A DNA stretch of 54,910 nucleotides from Gammaproteobacteria bacterium (lineage in GTDB: Bacteria > Pseudomonadota > Gammaproteobacteria > Pseudomonadales > Pseudohongiellaceae). The stretch spans positions 1 through 54,910 of the forward strand of contig PBYU01000105.1 of the NCBI GenBank assembly GCA_002730035.1, given 5' to 3'. The notes under the pieces were generated by a model. The model ran no database searches, was not told where the DNA came from, and saw only the letters and a list, made by a program, of their open reading frames with translations. This document shows, piece by piece, positions 44,474 to 53,119 of this stretch; the stretch's first letter is position 1, and every line of letters begins with the position of its first letter. The position numbers were made by a program, and so were the translations under genes.

Positions 44474-45658
44474 ATGTCTAAAGTGTTGCAAGGAATAAGA
44501 GTGCTAGATTTCGGCCGTTATATAGCCGGTCCATTCTGCGGTACCCTGCTGGGAGATATGGGGGCCGAGGTTATACGGATTGAGAAGGTTGACGGCAGCG
44601 AAGACCGTTTCCTCTCACCCATTACCAAGACAGGGGATGGTGCCCTGTTCATGCAAATGGCCCGAAATAAATTATGCATGACCCTCAACCCCATGAAACC
44701 GGAGGGTCGAGAGATCGTGAAGAAACTGGTAGCGACAGCGGATGTAGTAGTGGCAAATCTACCTCCAGACACGCTGCAAGCCATGGGCTTGGACTACGAC
44801 AGCCTTGTTGCCACCAAACCCGACATTATCCTGACTATGATTTCAGCCTTCGGACGCGGCGGCCCCTATTCCAATCGCGTGGGCTTCGATGGCCTTGGCC
44901 AGGCCATGTCCGGCAATATGTACATGTCGGGAACTCCGGATCAGCCCGTGAAGGCCTATGCGCCATTTATCGACTTTGGTACTGCCAGCCTGGCGGCATT
45001 CGGCACCATGGCGGCGCTTTATGAGCGGCAAAACAGCGGCAAAGGCCAGGTTGTGGAAGGATCTCTGTTCAATACCGCGCTGACCATGATGAATGGAACC
45101 GCTATCGAACAGGCGGTTATCAAGCGTAATCGAGTTGCCAGCTTGAACCGGTCCCAGACATCCGCACCTGCGGACACTTTCAAGACGAAAGATGGTTGGG
45201 TATTAGTGCAATCTGTGGGTGGCCCGCTGTTCAAGCGCTGGGCCGACCTGATGGGCGAAGACCACTGGCTGGACGATCCACGCTTCAAGGACGACATCAC
45301 GCGAGGCGACAATGGTGAATTAATCTCGGCGCGTCTGGCTCAGTGGTGTGCAGAGCGCACTTCACAGGAGGTGCTGGATGCCATGGAGGAGGTACGCCTG
45401 CCGGCGGGGCCGGTACTGTCACCCCAGCAAGTACTGGATGATCCACATATTGCCGCGAAAGGTCTGTTCCAACCCACGGAGTATCCTGGTCTGGACACCC
45501 CTGCACCCTTGATGCGAACCCCGGTCGAACTGTCTGAAACACCGGGCGAAATTCGCAGCAGACCTCCTACTCTGGGCGAGCATACCCAGCAGATAATGGC
45601 TGAGCTTGGATATTCCGAAACAGAGATCGAAGAGTTACGTAGTATTCGAGTAATTTAG
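44474..45658 (+). CDS. CaiB/BaiF family CoA transferase
   Basis: A 394-residue class III CoA transferase. Family features are LDFGRYIAGPFCGTLLGDMG near the start, GADVIRIEKVDG-like GAEVIRIEKVDG, and the nucleophile region GFDGLGQAMSG, with Asp at the expected catalytic position. It would move CoA between acids, such as a carnitine-, formate- or aromatic-acid-type pair; the substrate is unknown. It is convergent with the quinoprotein gene. GGAAAT lies before the ATG. Confidence 0.9.
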   Translation: MSKVLQGIRVLDFGRYIAGPFCGTLLGDMGAEVIRIEKVDGSEDRFLSPITKTGDGALFMQMARNKLCMTLNPMKPEGREIVKKLVATADVVVANLPPDTLQAMGLDYDSLVATKPDIILTMISAFGRGGPYSNRVGFDGLGQAMSGNMYMSGTPDQPVKAYAPFIDFGTASLAAFGTMAALYERQNSGKGQVVEGSLFNTALTMMNGTAIEQAVIKRNRVASLNRSQTSAPADTFKTKDGWVLVQSVGGPLFKRWADLMGEDHWLDDPRFKDDITRGDNGELISARLAQWCAERTSQEVLDAMEEVRLPAGPVLSPQQVLDDPHIAAKGLFQPTEYPGLDTPAPLMRTPVELSETPGEIRSRPPTLGEHTQQIMAELGYSETEIEELRSIRVI

Positions 45659-45677
45659 CAAACAGGGCCAGCCCTAT

Positions 45678-47705
45678 TTACTCAGGCAAAGCATACACGA
45701 GAATACTTCCTGCTCTCGGCAGCGTACCGTCCGGTGAGCTGTACGTCAGCATCCCGGTACCGGATCCGATAGCAATGTACTGCCTGCCGTCCACTTCGTA
45801 GGAAATATTGCCACCGCCTATCTGGGCACCTGTGGGTATTCTATTCAAAACCTCGCCAGTCGTTGCATCGAACAACAACAGGTCGCCCATCATGGTGCCA
45901 CTAATGAGAAGGCCGCCGGCGGTGGCGGTTACCGCAGCCACACTGTGAATCTCAGTCTGGTGTTTCCAGCGCACTTCACCAGATTCAACGTCGACTGCGG
46001 TAATCCAGCCTGACATCTCGCCTTCCCGCGGCGACCTGCCACCCATATAGAGCTGGCCCGGTATAAACTCAACCTGCTCGGAAGCCGTGAATCGACTACA
46101 GTAATCAATCGCTGAAGTGACCAGAATCTTCTCGCCGGGATGATAGGCAGGACTGCTCCACAGGACTCCCCCGGTAACACCCGGGCACGCATACACGCCT
46201 TCTCTTGTAACCGGCACATCGTAATTCACTATAGTCGTAATCGGCGTCTCATAAAGCGCCTCGTGGGTTTGCTTGTCCAGAGTTCTCAGAATGCCGTCCT
46301 TGCCGACAGTCGCCACCATGTCCCGCGACACGCCGTCGATAGCCGCCTTCAATACCGGTGTCACCTGGGTCAGGTCCCAGTCATGATCGTCATTAGGTAC
46401 GATGGATTTGTACCACTTAAGTTCACCGGTCTGTATATCCAATGCAACGATGCAGTTGGTATAGAGGTTATCTCCAGGCCTCAGGTAAGCCGGCAAATCG
46501 GGGGCCGGGTTGGTCACCGCCACATACACTTCACCGAGTTCGAGATCAAAACTCAATGGAGTCCATACGGCTCCGCCTCCTAACTTTATGCCTTGCGGAT
46601 TTCCCCAACTGGTACCGCCGCCAGCGGCCGCCTCCGGTACCGTCATGAATTTCCAGATCTGCTCGCCATCTTCGAGTGAGAATGCACCCAACCAACCGGA
46701 AATAGCGTTCTCACTGCCAGCCGGCCCGATCAGAATCATGTCTTCGAAGATGGACGGGGGCATGGTAAAAGTCTCCCCTAGCCAGGGATCGGCTATCTGG
46801 CGCGCCCAGAGCAGATTGCCGTTAGCACTATCCAGCGCCAGCAGGTAGCCGTCCGGAGTGCCGCGTACCACATACCCGTCTTTAATAGCGACACCCCGAT
46901 TGTTGCCCCACACCATACGATCTTTCGGTTCCCAGTCATGGGTCCACAGTTTCTGGCAGGTAGCGGCGTTGATCGCTGCGGTATGGGTGGCATTAGTCAC
47001 ATACATGATCCCCTGATACACGATGGGTCCAGTCTGCAAGGTACTTCGACTATTCAGTTGATAGGCACACGCCTGCGCCAGGTCACCCACATTAGAGGTG
47101 TTTATCTGGGAAAGCTCCGAATACCTTATTCCCTGATAACTCTTGTTATGATGTAGCCAGTCTGCCGCATTATTGCCAGCATTCAGCAGCTCATCCATAC
47201 CCGGGCCAGTGCCGGTGGGCACATTTCCGTACAGGCCCTCTATATAGGTAGCCGAGATATCAAGCGGTTCGTCTCCGCGCGAAATTGGAATTGCTGCTAG
47301 ATAATCATAGTCGTTGCGCAGTGCTTCGGTTCCCAGCAACACGTTATTGCTACCAAGTAAATAGGCCAGAATATCCAGGTTCTGGTTCTCTGTTAGCGTG
47401 CCACCCTCTCGCGGAGGCATCGTGGTGGCGATGCGGTTGTACAGCTCCGCCACATTGGCTCCCAGCATCGACCAGGTCTTACGAAACGTGCTGCCTAGCA
47501 AAGCAGGTGCTGCACCACCATCGAGTTCGGCACCATGACAGAGTCCGCATTGTTGTTCGTAAAGAGTCTGTCCGCTTTCGAACTGCTCTTCTGTGAATGT
47601 GCTGGTTGCCGGTGCATCTGCTGCGTAAAGCAGCGGTGTGAAAAGAACAGCTGATATCAAGGTCAGGCAAATAAAGAGGGGCTGAAGTGGACGGCTATAA
47701 ATCAT
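45678..47705 (-). CDS. PQQ-dependent dehydrogenase with N-terminal cytochrome c
   Basis: A 675-residue periplasmic quinoprotein. A signal peptide (LFICLTLISAVLFTPLLYAAD) is followed by a cytochrome c domain with haem motif CGLCH and MPP as the likely axial Met region. Then comes a beta propeller of the PQQ enzyme type (GIMYVTNATHTAAINA, DGYLLALDSANGNLLWARQI, NDDHDWDLTQ). It would oxidise an alcohol or sugar and pass electrons to its haem. The start at 47705 is used; the frame opens a further 68 codons with no signal-like start. The order cytochrome-then-propeller is reversed from many quinohaemoproteins. Confidence 0.88.
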   Translation of the reverse strand: MIYSRPLQPLFICLTLISAVLFTPLLYAADAPATSTFTEEQFESGQTLYEQQCGLCHGAELDGGAAPALLGSTFRKTWSMLGANVAELYNRIATTMPPREGGTLTENQNLDILAYLLGSNNVLLGTEALRNDYDYLAAIPISRGDEPLDISATYIEGLYGNVPTGTGPGMDELLNAGNNAADWLHHNKSYQGIRYSELSQINTSNVGDLAQACAYQLNSRSTLQTGPIVYQGIMYVTNATHTAAINAATCQKLWTHDWEPKDRMVWGNNRGVAIKDGYVVRGTPDGYLLALDSANGNLLWARQIADPWLGETFTMPPSIFEDMILIGPAGSENAISGWLGAFSLEDGEQIWKFMTVPEAAAGGGTSWGNPQGIKLGGGAVWTPLSFDLELGEVYVAVTNPAPDLPAYLRPGDNLYTNCIVALDIQTGELKWYKSIVPNDDHDWDLTQVTPVLKAAIDGVSRDMVATVGKDGILRTLDKQTHEALYETPITTIVNYDVPVTREGVYACPGVTGGVLWSSPAYHPGEKILVTSAIDYCSRFTASEQVEFIPGQLYMGGRSPREGEMSGWITAVDVESGEVRWKHQTEIHSVAAVTATAGGLLISGTMMGDLLLFDATTGEVLNRIPTGAQIGGGNISYEVDGRQYIAIGSGTGMLTYSSPDGTLPRAGSILVYALPE

Positions 47706-47905
47706 GGCTGTCTCTCGTTTAGTTTTAGGCCAATGCATGGCGAAGTAATCACTAATCACGTGCTGCTTATACCGCTTTACTGTGACCCAGAGTAATTGAC
47801 CAATGGCCATTTGAAAAGTGGCAAAGCCACATCTGCTTGTAACAGCATGGAGCACGTCGACCGGGCAAGAGCGGGTATCAAAGCCTTGATGACTTGAAGC
47901 TGTAG

Positions 47906-48991
47906 TCAAGGCACTGGAGCTGCCTTCATCAGCGCTTCCCAGAACACCTCATTGAAATTGCTGCTGCGCTGGCTGCCATTCGCGCCCAATCGGGTGACTA
48001 CAAGATTCAGACCAGGCACCAGGTACAATTTACGATCCGCAGCGCCCTGCATGGCAACCAGGTCCGGCGGTGCACTGGGAATCAGCTGCCCTTCACGGCG
48101 TGCTGCAGCAGGTCCCGCAGCCACTGAAAACTCCTGACCATTCAACCACCACAGAAATCCATAGGCAGGATTGAGTTGTTGGGAAGGAGACAACATATCT
48201 TCCAGGAACTGCGTATCGTTAATAACAGTCTGATCTTTCCAGCGCCCGCCTGCCTGAATCATTAGTCCAAAACGAGCCAGCTCTCTTGCAGTAGTAGAAA
48301 AGCCGACGGCAATTGCAGCATTAGCCCATGGCCTTGGTGTCCAGGACGAATTTTCCATCCCCAATGGTTCGCCAAGCCACTGCTGCGTTAGTTCACTTCT
48401 TTCCATGCCCGTGGCAGCCATCAACACTCGCATCGTCAGATGATAAACCGGCGTGTTGTAAAACCATTTGCTGTCAGGTTCTGCTTCGAATGTGAAGTCA
48501 GTCGCAAGGCCACTATTCATGCTGATCAGATGCCTCACAGTAATCGCCAATTCCTGTTGCTCAGTGGCTTTTGACCACCCTTGTCCAAGATAATTACTGA
48601 CCGGATCATCAATCTTCAGGTAATCCATTTGTTGAGCGATCCCAGTTAACACCGCGACTACACTTTTCTGTGCCGAGGCAACGTCTTCTATCGCCCTGCC
48701 ATCAGCATCGAACCCTTGCAGGTATCTTTGGTAACGTGAATTAGACTCGGGAAGATCCCAATATTGTTCTGCCATGATACGGCCCCGATGCAGTATCAGT
48801 ACTCCAGAAGAATTCCGTTCGCCAGCGAGATCCAGCGCAGCATCGATCAACTCGCTGTTCCAACCAACACTTTCCGGCAAAACTGTCTCCCAATCACCAC
48901 TGTCGTCCGGAAAATAGAGTTCGGCAGCTACAACTACCAGCGAACTCAGTGCCAGTGTTAGACTCAGTATTAGTCTGATTGCTGTTTGCAT
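47906..48991 (-). CDS. Serine hydrolase, class C beta-lactamase-like
   Basis: A 361-residue protein with a signal peptide (LILSLTLALSSLVVVAAE). SxxK active-site motif ASAQKSVVAVL and the YxN-type FYNTPVYHLT are visible, with DHGAFSG-like DGRAIEDV before. A conserved block FSTTARELARFGLMIQAGGR follows. Members include esterases, peptidases and carboxypeptidases, so the activity is unclear. It lies in the same orientation as the quinoprotein gene, 200 bp upstream of it. Confidence 0.85.
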   Translation of the reverse strand: MQTAIRLILSLTLALSSLVVVAAELYFPDDSGDWETVLPESVGWNSELIDAALDLAGERNSSGVLILHRGRIMAEQYWDLPESNSRYQRYLQGFDADGRAIEDVASAQKSVVAVLTGIAQQMDYLKIDDPVSNYLGQGWSKATEQQELAITVRHLISMNSGLATDFTFEAEPDSKWFYNTPVYHLTMRVLMAATGMERSELTQQWLGEPLGMENSSWTPRPWANAAIAVGFSTTARELARFGLMIQAGGRWKDQTVINDTQFLEDMLSPSQQLNPAYGFLWWLNGQEFSVAAGPAAARREGQLIPSAPPDLVAMQGAADRKLYLVPGLNLVVTRLGANGSQRSSNFNEVFWEALMKAAPVP

Positions 48992-49095
48992 GATGGTAAG
49001 TCCAGTGTGCGATGTTTAAAGCAGTGTATCTTGCCAGTTACTGCAAGTAAAAAACCAACAGTTTGCCGTTCGATTTTATTCATGGAGAAACTAGT

Positions 49096-49836
49096 ATGAA
49101 TCCACGAGTCCTGCTCATCCTCTTGCTATTCGCAGTAATCGCCTTCAACACCGATAGTTCAATCACCATAGATGCAGCCGAATCGGATTTTGTCATGTTG
49201 GGCAGCATGACCGAAGCAGACATTCCTGATGATGTGTACATGGATTCTCTAGCTCGGATTCCTCAGATCCAGCGAGAAAATCTGGACGCCGTTGGTAGAC
49301 AGGCATTCGATACTTATGTGCGGCCAGGCACCGGCTACGAGACTGGTCTGCGGGGACCGGTGGGGATGTGGATGAACAGTCCAGTATTGGCGGAGGCCGT
49401 GTTTGATGTACGACAGCGGGTACGTTATGGCAACGAGAAAGATCAACGGCTCACTGAATTGATCATTATTTCCACCGCCAGGGAAATTAGTAACCAGTAT
49501 GAATACTCGGCTCATGAGCCACTGGCCAGAACCGCCGGATTGGAAGAAGAGATTATCGATATCGTCAAGTACCGCAAGCCGCTGGAGGGCTTAACTGGCA
49601 TTGACGGTTTTGGCGAGACCGAGGCAACGCTTATTCAATTCACCAGAGAAGTAGTCAGCGAAGAAAAAGTCAGTTCCGAAACCTTTGCCAGGGCCATGGA
49701 ATTGTTTGGTGCCGAGGGAGTGATGGACATCACCGGTCTGATTGGCTACTACAATTTTGTCGCCATGACGCTTAAAGCGTTTGACGTACAGCGTTCAGTG
49801 GGAAGTGGATTACTTCTACCGATTGCGGTTAACTGA
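49096..49836 (+). CDS. Carboxymuconolactone decarboxylase-like protein, exported
   Basis: A 246-residue protein with a signal peptide (LLILLLFAVIAFNTDSS) and a CMD/AhpD-like helical domain. RLTELIIISTAREISNQYEYSAHEPLARTAG matches the usual helix pair and the His in SAHEP takes the place of a CMD catalytic residue. CMD-domain proteins act on lactones or as peroxidase-like enzymes; exported ones are less common and lack known function. GGAGAAACTAGT precedes the ATG at 49096. It faces the divergent serine hydrolase gene. Confidence 0.8.
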   Translation: MNPRVLLILLLFAVIAFNTDSSITIDAAESDFVMLGSMTEADIPDDVYMDSLARIPQIQRENLDAVGRQAFDTYVRPGTGYETGLRGPVGMWMNSPVLAEAVFDVRQRVRYGNEKDQRLTELIIISTAREISNQYEYSAHEPLARTAGLEEEIIDIVKYRKPLEGLTGIDGFGETEATLIQFTREVVSEEKVSSETFARAMELFGAEGVMDITGLIGYYNFVAMTLKAFDVQRSVGSGLLLPIAVN

Positions 49837-49879
49837 AACTACTACCAAACACTGGCTATACCCGAAATCAAGCTGATTG

Positions 49880-50767
49880 CTACTGCTGCTGTTCTCGCGG
49901 CTGGCGTACCTCTTCCAGTGCGGCAGCGGTCTCCTCTTCTTGACGCAGGTAGCCGTAGAGTATCTCTTCGGTATATTCCTGGCACTTGAATTCCACCAGA
50001 CGCATGTTTCTATCGAGTCTTCGATACAACGGCATGCTGATGGTCCAGGGCCGGGTGTACACTTCCGGGTCATCGATGGTGGCTTCATACCAGAGAGAAT
50101 TCGGCCCTGTTGGTGTAATGCGTTCGGTAACTTTCATGGCTTCGCTATGATAGTTACCAGAGTGATCCAACCAGGTCCACTCGTATTGGTCGGTAGTATT
50201 AATTACCAATGTCTCGCCTTCCCAATGACCAATATTATGACCCATAACTGTGAGAATTGGCGCCTCGTAATCGGGACGATTCATGAATACATTTCGAGTG
50301 GAACTGGCAAATTGATAAGCAAAATAAATATTGGCATCAGTCTGAAATATCTGAAATGGATAAGGCATGTAGTTAGCGCGCGGAATACCCGGCATATAGC
50401 AACGAACTACCGGGTCCAGTTCCAACCAGTTGGCCATGTTCGCCTGTTTTTTCTGCAAGGCTTCGCTCTTGTAGGGAATCTCATCGCCCTCAACAACGCC
50501 CATGCCACCGGGAATTGCTCCAATGGCACCCAGTTGCCACATGGGGCCTGCCCGTGATTCATGGGTCTGAAGGTCCCAGTAGGCCGTGCCCATAGCCTGC
50601 CAGATGCCGTTCAGATCCGGATTTCCCCAGGAATCGCGCCCAGCACGGTAGTCAGTGGATTGGGCGAAAACGGTTGAAAATGAAAGGCTTGCCAGGGAAA
50701 ACGCAACGGCCAGGAGATATCGAAATGCGAAATTCAACACGATGGGTCCCTTTAGTATTCTCGTCAT
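49880..50767 (-). CDS. Secreted WGxPDLNGxW-family protein, paralogue A
   Basis: A 295-residue exported protein (signal peptide LLAVAFSLASLSFSTVFAQ). The mature part starts SWGNPDLNGIWQAMG and later has GHWEGETLVINTTDQYEW and LWYEATIDDPEVYTRPWTIS, blocks shared with the divergent neighbour. No family name is known to me; similar proteins are frequent in environmental proteobacteria and acidobacteria (recalled). The start at 50767 is taken; a GTG at 50740 with AAAGGG before it is an alternative. Confidence 0.75.
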   Translation of the reverse strand: MTRILKGPIVLNFAFRYLLAVAFSLASLSFSTVFAQSTDYRAGRDSWGNPDLNGIWQAMGTAYWDLQTHESRAGPMWQLGAIGAIPGGMGVVEGDEIPYKSEALQKKQANMANWLELDPVVRCYMPGIPRANYMPYPFQIFQTDANIYFAYQFASSTRNVFMNRPDYEAPILTVMGHNIGHWEGETLVINTTDQYEWTWLDHSGNYHSEAMKVTERITPTGPNSLWYEATIDDPEVYTRPWTISMPLYRRLDRNMRLVEFKCQEYTEEILYGYLRQEEETAAALEEVRQPREQQQ

Positions 50768-50937
50768 TCTTTGTGTGGATTGTTCTTTTTAGTTTGCGTG
50801 CACTGTTGCCTGGTCGCGGGTACAGCTTCATAGTTTGGGTTATTATACCCGGCAATCGTCCGATTACTATGACTGGGCCTAGTATTTGGAATCCCTATTC
50901 TCGTATACTCTGCAAAGTTGACCCAAGGGACTCAAAA

Positions 50938-51915
50938 ATGCAAAAGATCATTTTCCCGATTGCCTTACTACTATTTTCTTGTACGGTTTTCGCCCAGGAT
51001 GACATCAAGCGGACGCCGTGGGGATCGCCAGACCTAAACGGCTACTGGGACTACCATCACCTGACCCCTCTGCAGCGCCCAGCTGAGTTTGAAGGCTCCA
51101 CGGTAATGACCGAAGAACAGGCCAAGGATTGGGAAGACAATGCCTACAATCGCGAGGCGGAACGGCGCGGTCGCAGCAATCCCAATGCTAACTATGTCGG
51201 TGTGGACCTATGGCACGAAGAAGCCTTCGCCGAATGGGAGACCGATGATCATCGAACTTCATTGATAACCGACCCTCCCAGTGGTCGCACCCCAGCCATG
51301 TTGGAGAGTCGCCGCGAAGAGCTGCGCAATCGACCGCGTTATCGAGGCTACGCCAGGGGACCTGAAGATCGCACCATGATGGAGCGCTGTATCTTCGCCC
51401 CACAATCGGTTCCACCGATCCAGACGCTGATCGAAAATGCGATGCTGCAGCTGGTACTTACCGAGGACTATGCAGTCATAACAGCCGAGAGAATGCATGA
51501 CTCCAGAATTATCCCCCTGGACAACCGAGCGCCGTTACCCACCGATATCAAGCAGTACTATGGCAGTGGCACGGGTTACTGGGATGGCGACACCCTGGTT
51601 ATTGAGACCACCGGTATTCACCCTTCCTATAGTTACCAGGGTTCCAGCCCGGACATGAAAGTAATCGAGCGCCTAACGCTAAAGCCTGACAATCGACTCT
51701 ATTACGAGTACACCATCGACGATCCGCGCAGCTTTGAGCAGCCCTGGACCGCTGGTTTTCACTGGAAGAATCATGCTGGGCCAACCTTTGAGTACGCCTG
51801 CCACGAATTCAACTACGGCATGACCGGTATCCTGAGTGGCGCTCGAGCCGAGGAATACCGCGAACTGACCGGTGAGACATACGATCGTAAGTTAGTCGAA
51901 GCGGAGTACCGCTAG
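50938..51915 (+). CDS. Secreted WGxPDLNGxW-family protein, paralogue B
   Basis: A 325-residue exported protein (signal peptide FPIALLLFSCTVFAQ). It shares with paralogue A the head TPWGSPDLNGYWDYHH, the GYWDGDTLVIETTGIH block and YEYTIDDPRSFEQPWTAG, so both are one family. A Cys-containing FEYACHEFNYGM near the end and ERCIFAPQSVPP may form a disulfide. AAGGGA before the ATG at 50938 supports the start. It reads toward the epoxide-hydrolase-like gene, which is convergent with it. Confidence 0.75.
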   Translation: MQKIIFPIALLLFSCTVFAQDDIKRTPWGSPDLNGYWDYHHLTPLQRPAEFEGSTVMTEEQAKDWEDNAYNREAERRGRSNPNANYVGVDLWHEEAFAEWETDDHRTSLITDPPSGRTPAMLESRREELRNRPRYRGYARGPEDRTMMERCIFAPQSVPPIQTLIENAMLQLVLTEDYAVITAERMHDSRIIPLDNRAPLPTDIKQYYGSGTGYWDGDTLVIETTGIHPSYSYQGSSPDMKVIERLTLKPDNRLYYEYTIDDPRSFEQPWTAGFHWKNHAGPTFEYACHEFNYGMTGILSGARAEEYRELTGETYDRKLVEAEYR

Positions 51916-51929
51916 AGCGCTGCCGACAC

Positions 51930-53012
51930 TTACAGGCTTTCAAGAAACTCCAGCATGGCCGCGTTGGTTTCCTGCGGTGACTCCTGTTGTACCCAATGCC
52001 CGATTTCAGGAATCAGGACCACTCCCCGCAGGTCATCGACTACCCGGCTCATGGAGTCAGTCAACGCTTCCTGGGTAGCCCCTGCTATAACGACATCAAG
52101 TGACCCGGCTATGAACAGGGTTGGTACCTGAACTTTCACGCCATCCAGGTGTTCGGTGATTTCCCAGTTGCGATGGAAGTTGCGGTAATAGTTCACGCCG
52201 CCACGAAAACCCGCCAGCTCGAATTGACCCACAACGTAGTCAAGATCTTGTTGAGTCAGCCAGTCCGGTAGACCCTTGGGTGCACCCAAGCGGCCAATCC
52301 AGCCACCCGCGGCTCGTTTCGGGTCGGTAATGGAGGCTGCTTCGCGGGGCGAAAGGGGTGATAGATACAGGCGACTAATGAGTCCCCGAGGATCAGAGTC
52401 GTATTCGGCTTCGGCAACACCGCCGGCTTCGTTGTGATAAAGAATATAATAGAAGTTATCGCCGAACACCGCCTTCCAGCTTTGCAGCGGAGACTGTGCC
52501 GCTCGCCCGCCATAGGGCACACTCATGGCGATCAGCGCCGTGAAGCGATTGGGGTGCATCAATACCGAGTTCCACGCGACAATAGATCCCCAGTCATGGC
52601 CCACCATGATGGCAGTCTCTTCCCCCAGTGCATCCAGCACACCCACCATATCGTCCGCCAGGTGCACGATATTATAGTCATCGACATCAGCCGGCTTGTC
52701 TGTCTCTCCGTAGCCACGCATATCAGGCGCCACGACACGATAGCCGGCAGCGGCCAATCCGGTTAGCTGATGACGCCAGGAATACCAGGACTCCGGCCAA
52801 CCGTGGGCGAGTAACACCAGCGGCCCGGAATTACCAGCCTCGGCGATGCGCATGTTTAAACCGTTGGCTTCGATGAATCGGAAAGTGATACCGTCTACTG
52901 GAGATGGACTGGTCATGGTGGTATTCCCCCGCTGCGCTGAAAGAGTTGCTGAAAACAACAGACAGGCTATCGCTACAAATACGGAAATTGATTTACTACT
53001 GGATTTGCACAT
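51930..53012 (-). CDS. Epoxide-hydrolase-like alpha/beta-hydrolase, exported
   Basis: A 360-residue protein. A signal peptide (ISVFVAIACLLFSATLSAQ) precedes an alpha/beta-hydrolase domain with HGWPESWYSWRHQL (oxyanion), the nucleophile GHDWGSIVAW (Asp in GHDWG) and the catalytic His in IGHWVQQESP. An Asp nucleophile in this motif is typical of epoxide hydrolases and haloalkane dehalogenases. Cap-domain residues around YYILYHNEAGGV fit the epoxide hydrolase group more loosely. The start at 53012 uses AAGGGG before it. It is divergent from the carboxylesterase gene. Confidence 0.85.
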   Translation of the reverse strand: MCKSSSKSISVFVAIACLLFSATLSAQRGNTTMTSPSPVDGITFRFIEANGLNMRIAEAGNSGPLVLLAHGWPESWYSWRHQLTGLAAAGYRVVAPDMRGYGETDKPADVDDYNIVHLADDMVGVLDALGEETAIMVGHDWGSIVAWNSVLMHPNRFTALIAMSVPYGGRAAQSPLQSWKAVFGDNFYYILYHNEAGGVAEAEYDSDPRGLISRLYLSPLSPREAASITDPKRAAGGWIGRLGAPKGLPDWLTQQDLDYVVGQFELAGFRGGVNYYRNFHRNWEITEHLDGVKVQVPTLFIAGSLDVVIAGATQEALTDSMSRVVDDLRGVVLIPEIGHWVQQESPQETNAAMLEFLESL

Positions 53013-53119
53013 AAGAATCGACCCCTTTTTCGATTCTGTTAAGACTATCACGGGCCATGTTGACTTCACCATCGCAGCGGTTTACAAAAGACAGATATCT
53101 GAAGCAAGGAAATCGTACA

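Noticed and set aside
47705..47909. Longer start for the quinoprotein, 68 codons upstream
   Set aside because: The added residues do not form a signal peptide and the ATG at 47705 gives a typical one with a GAGAGA site before it.
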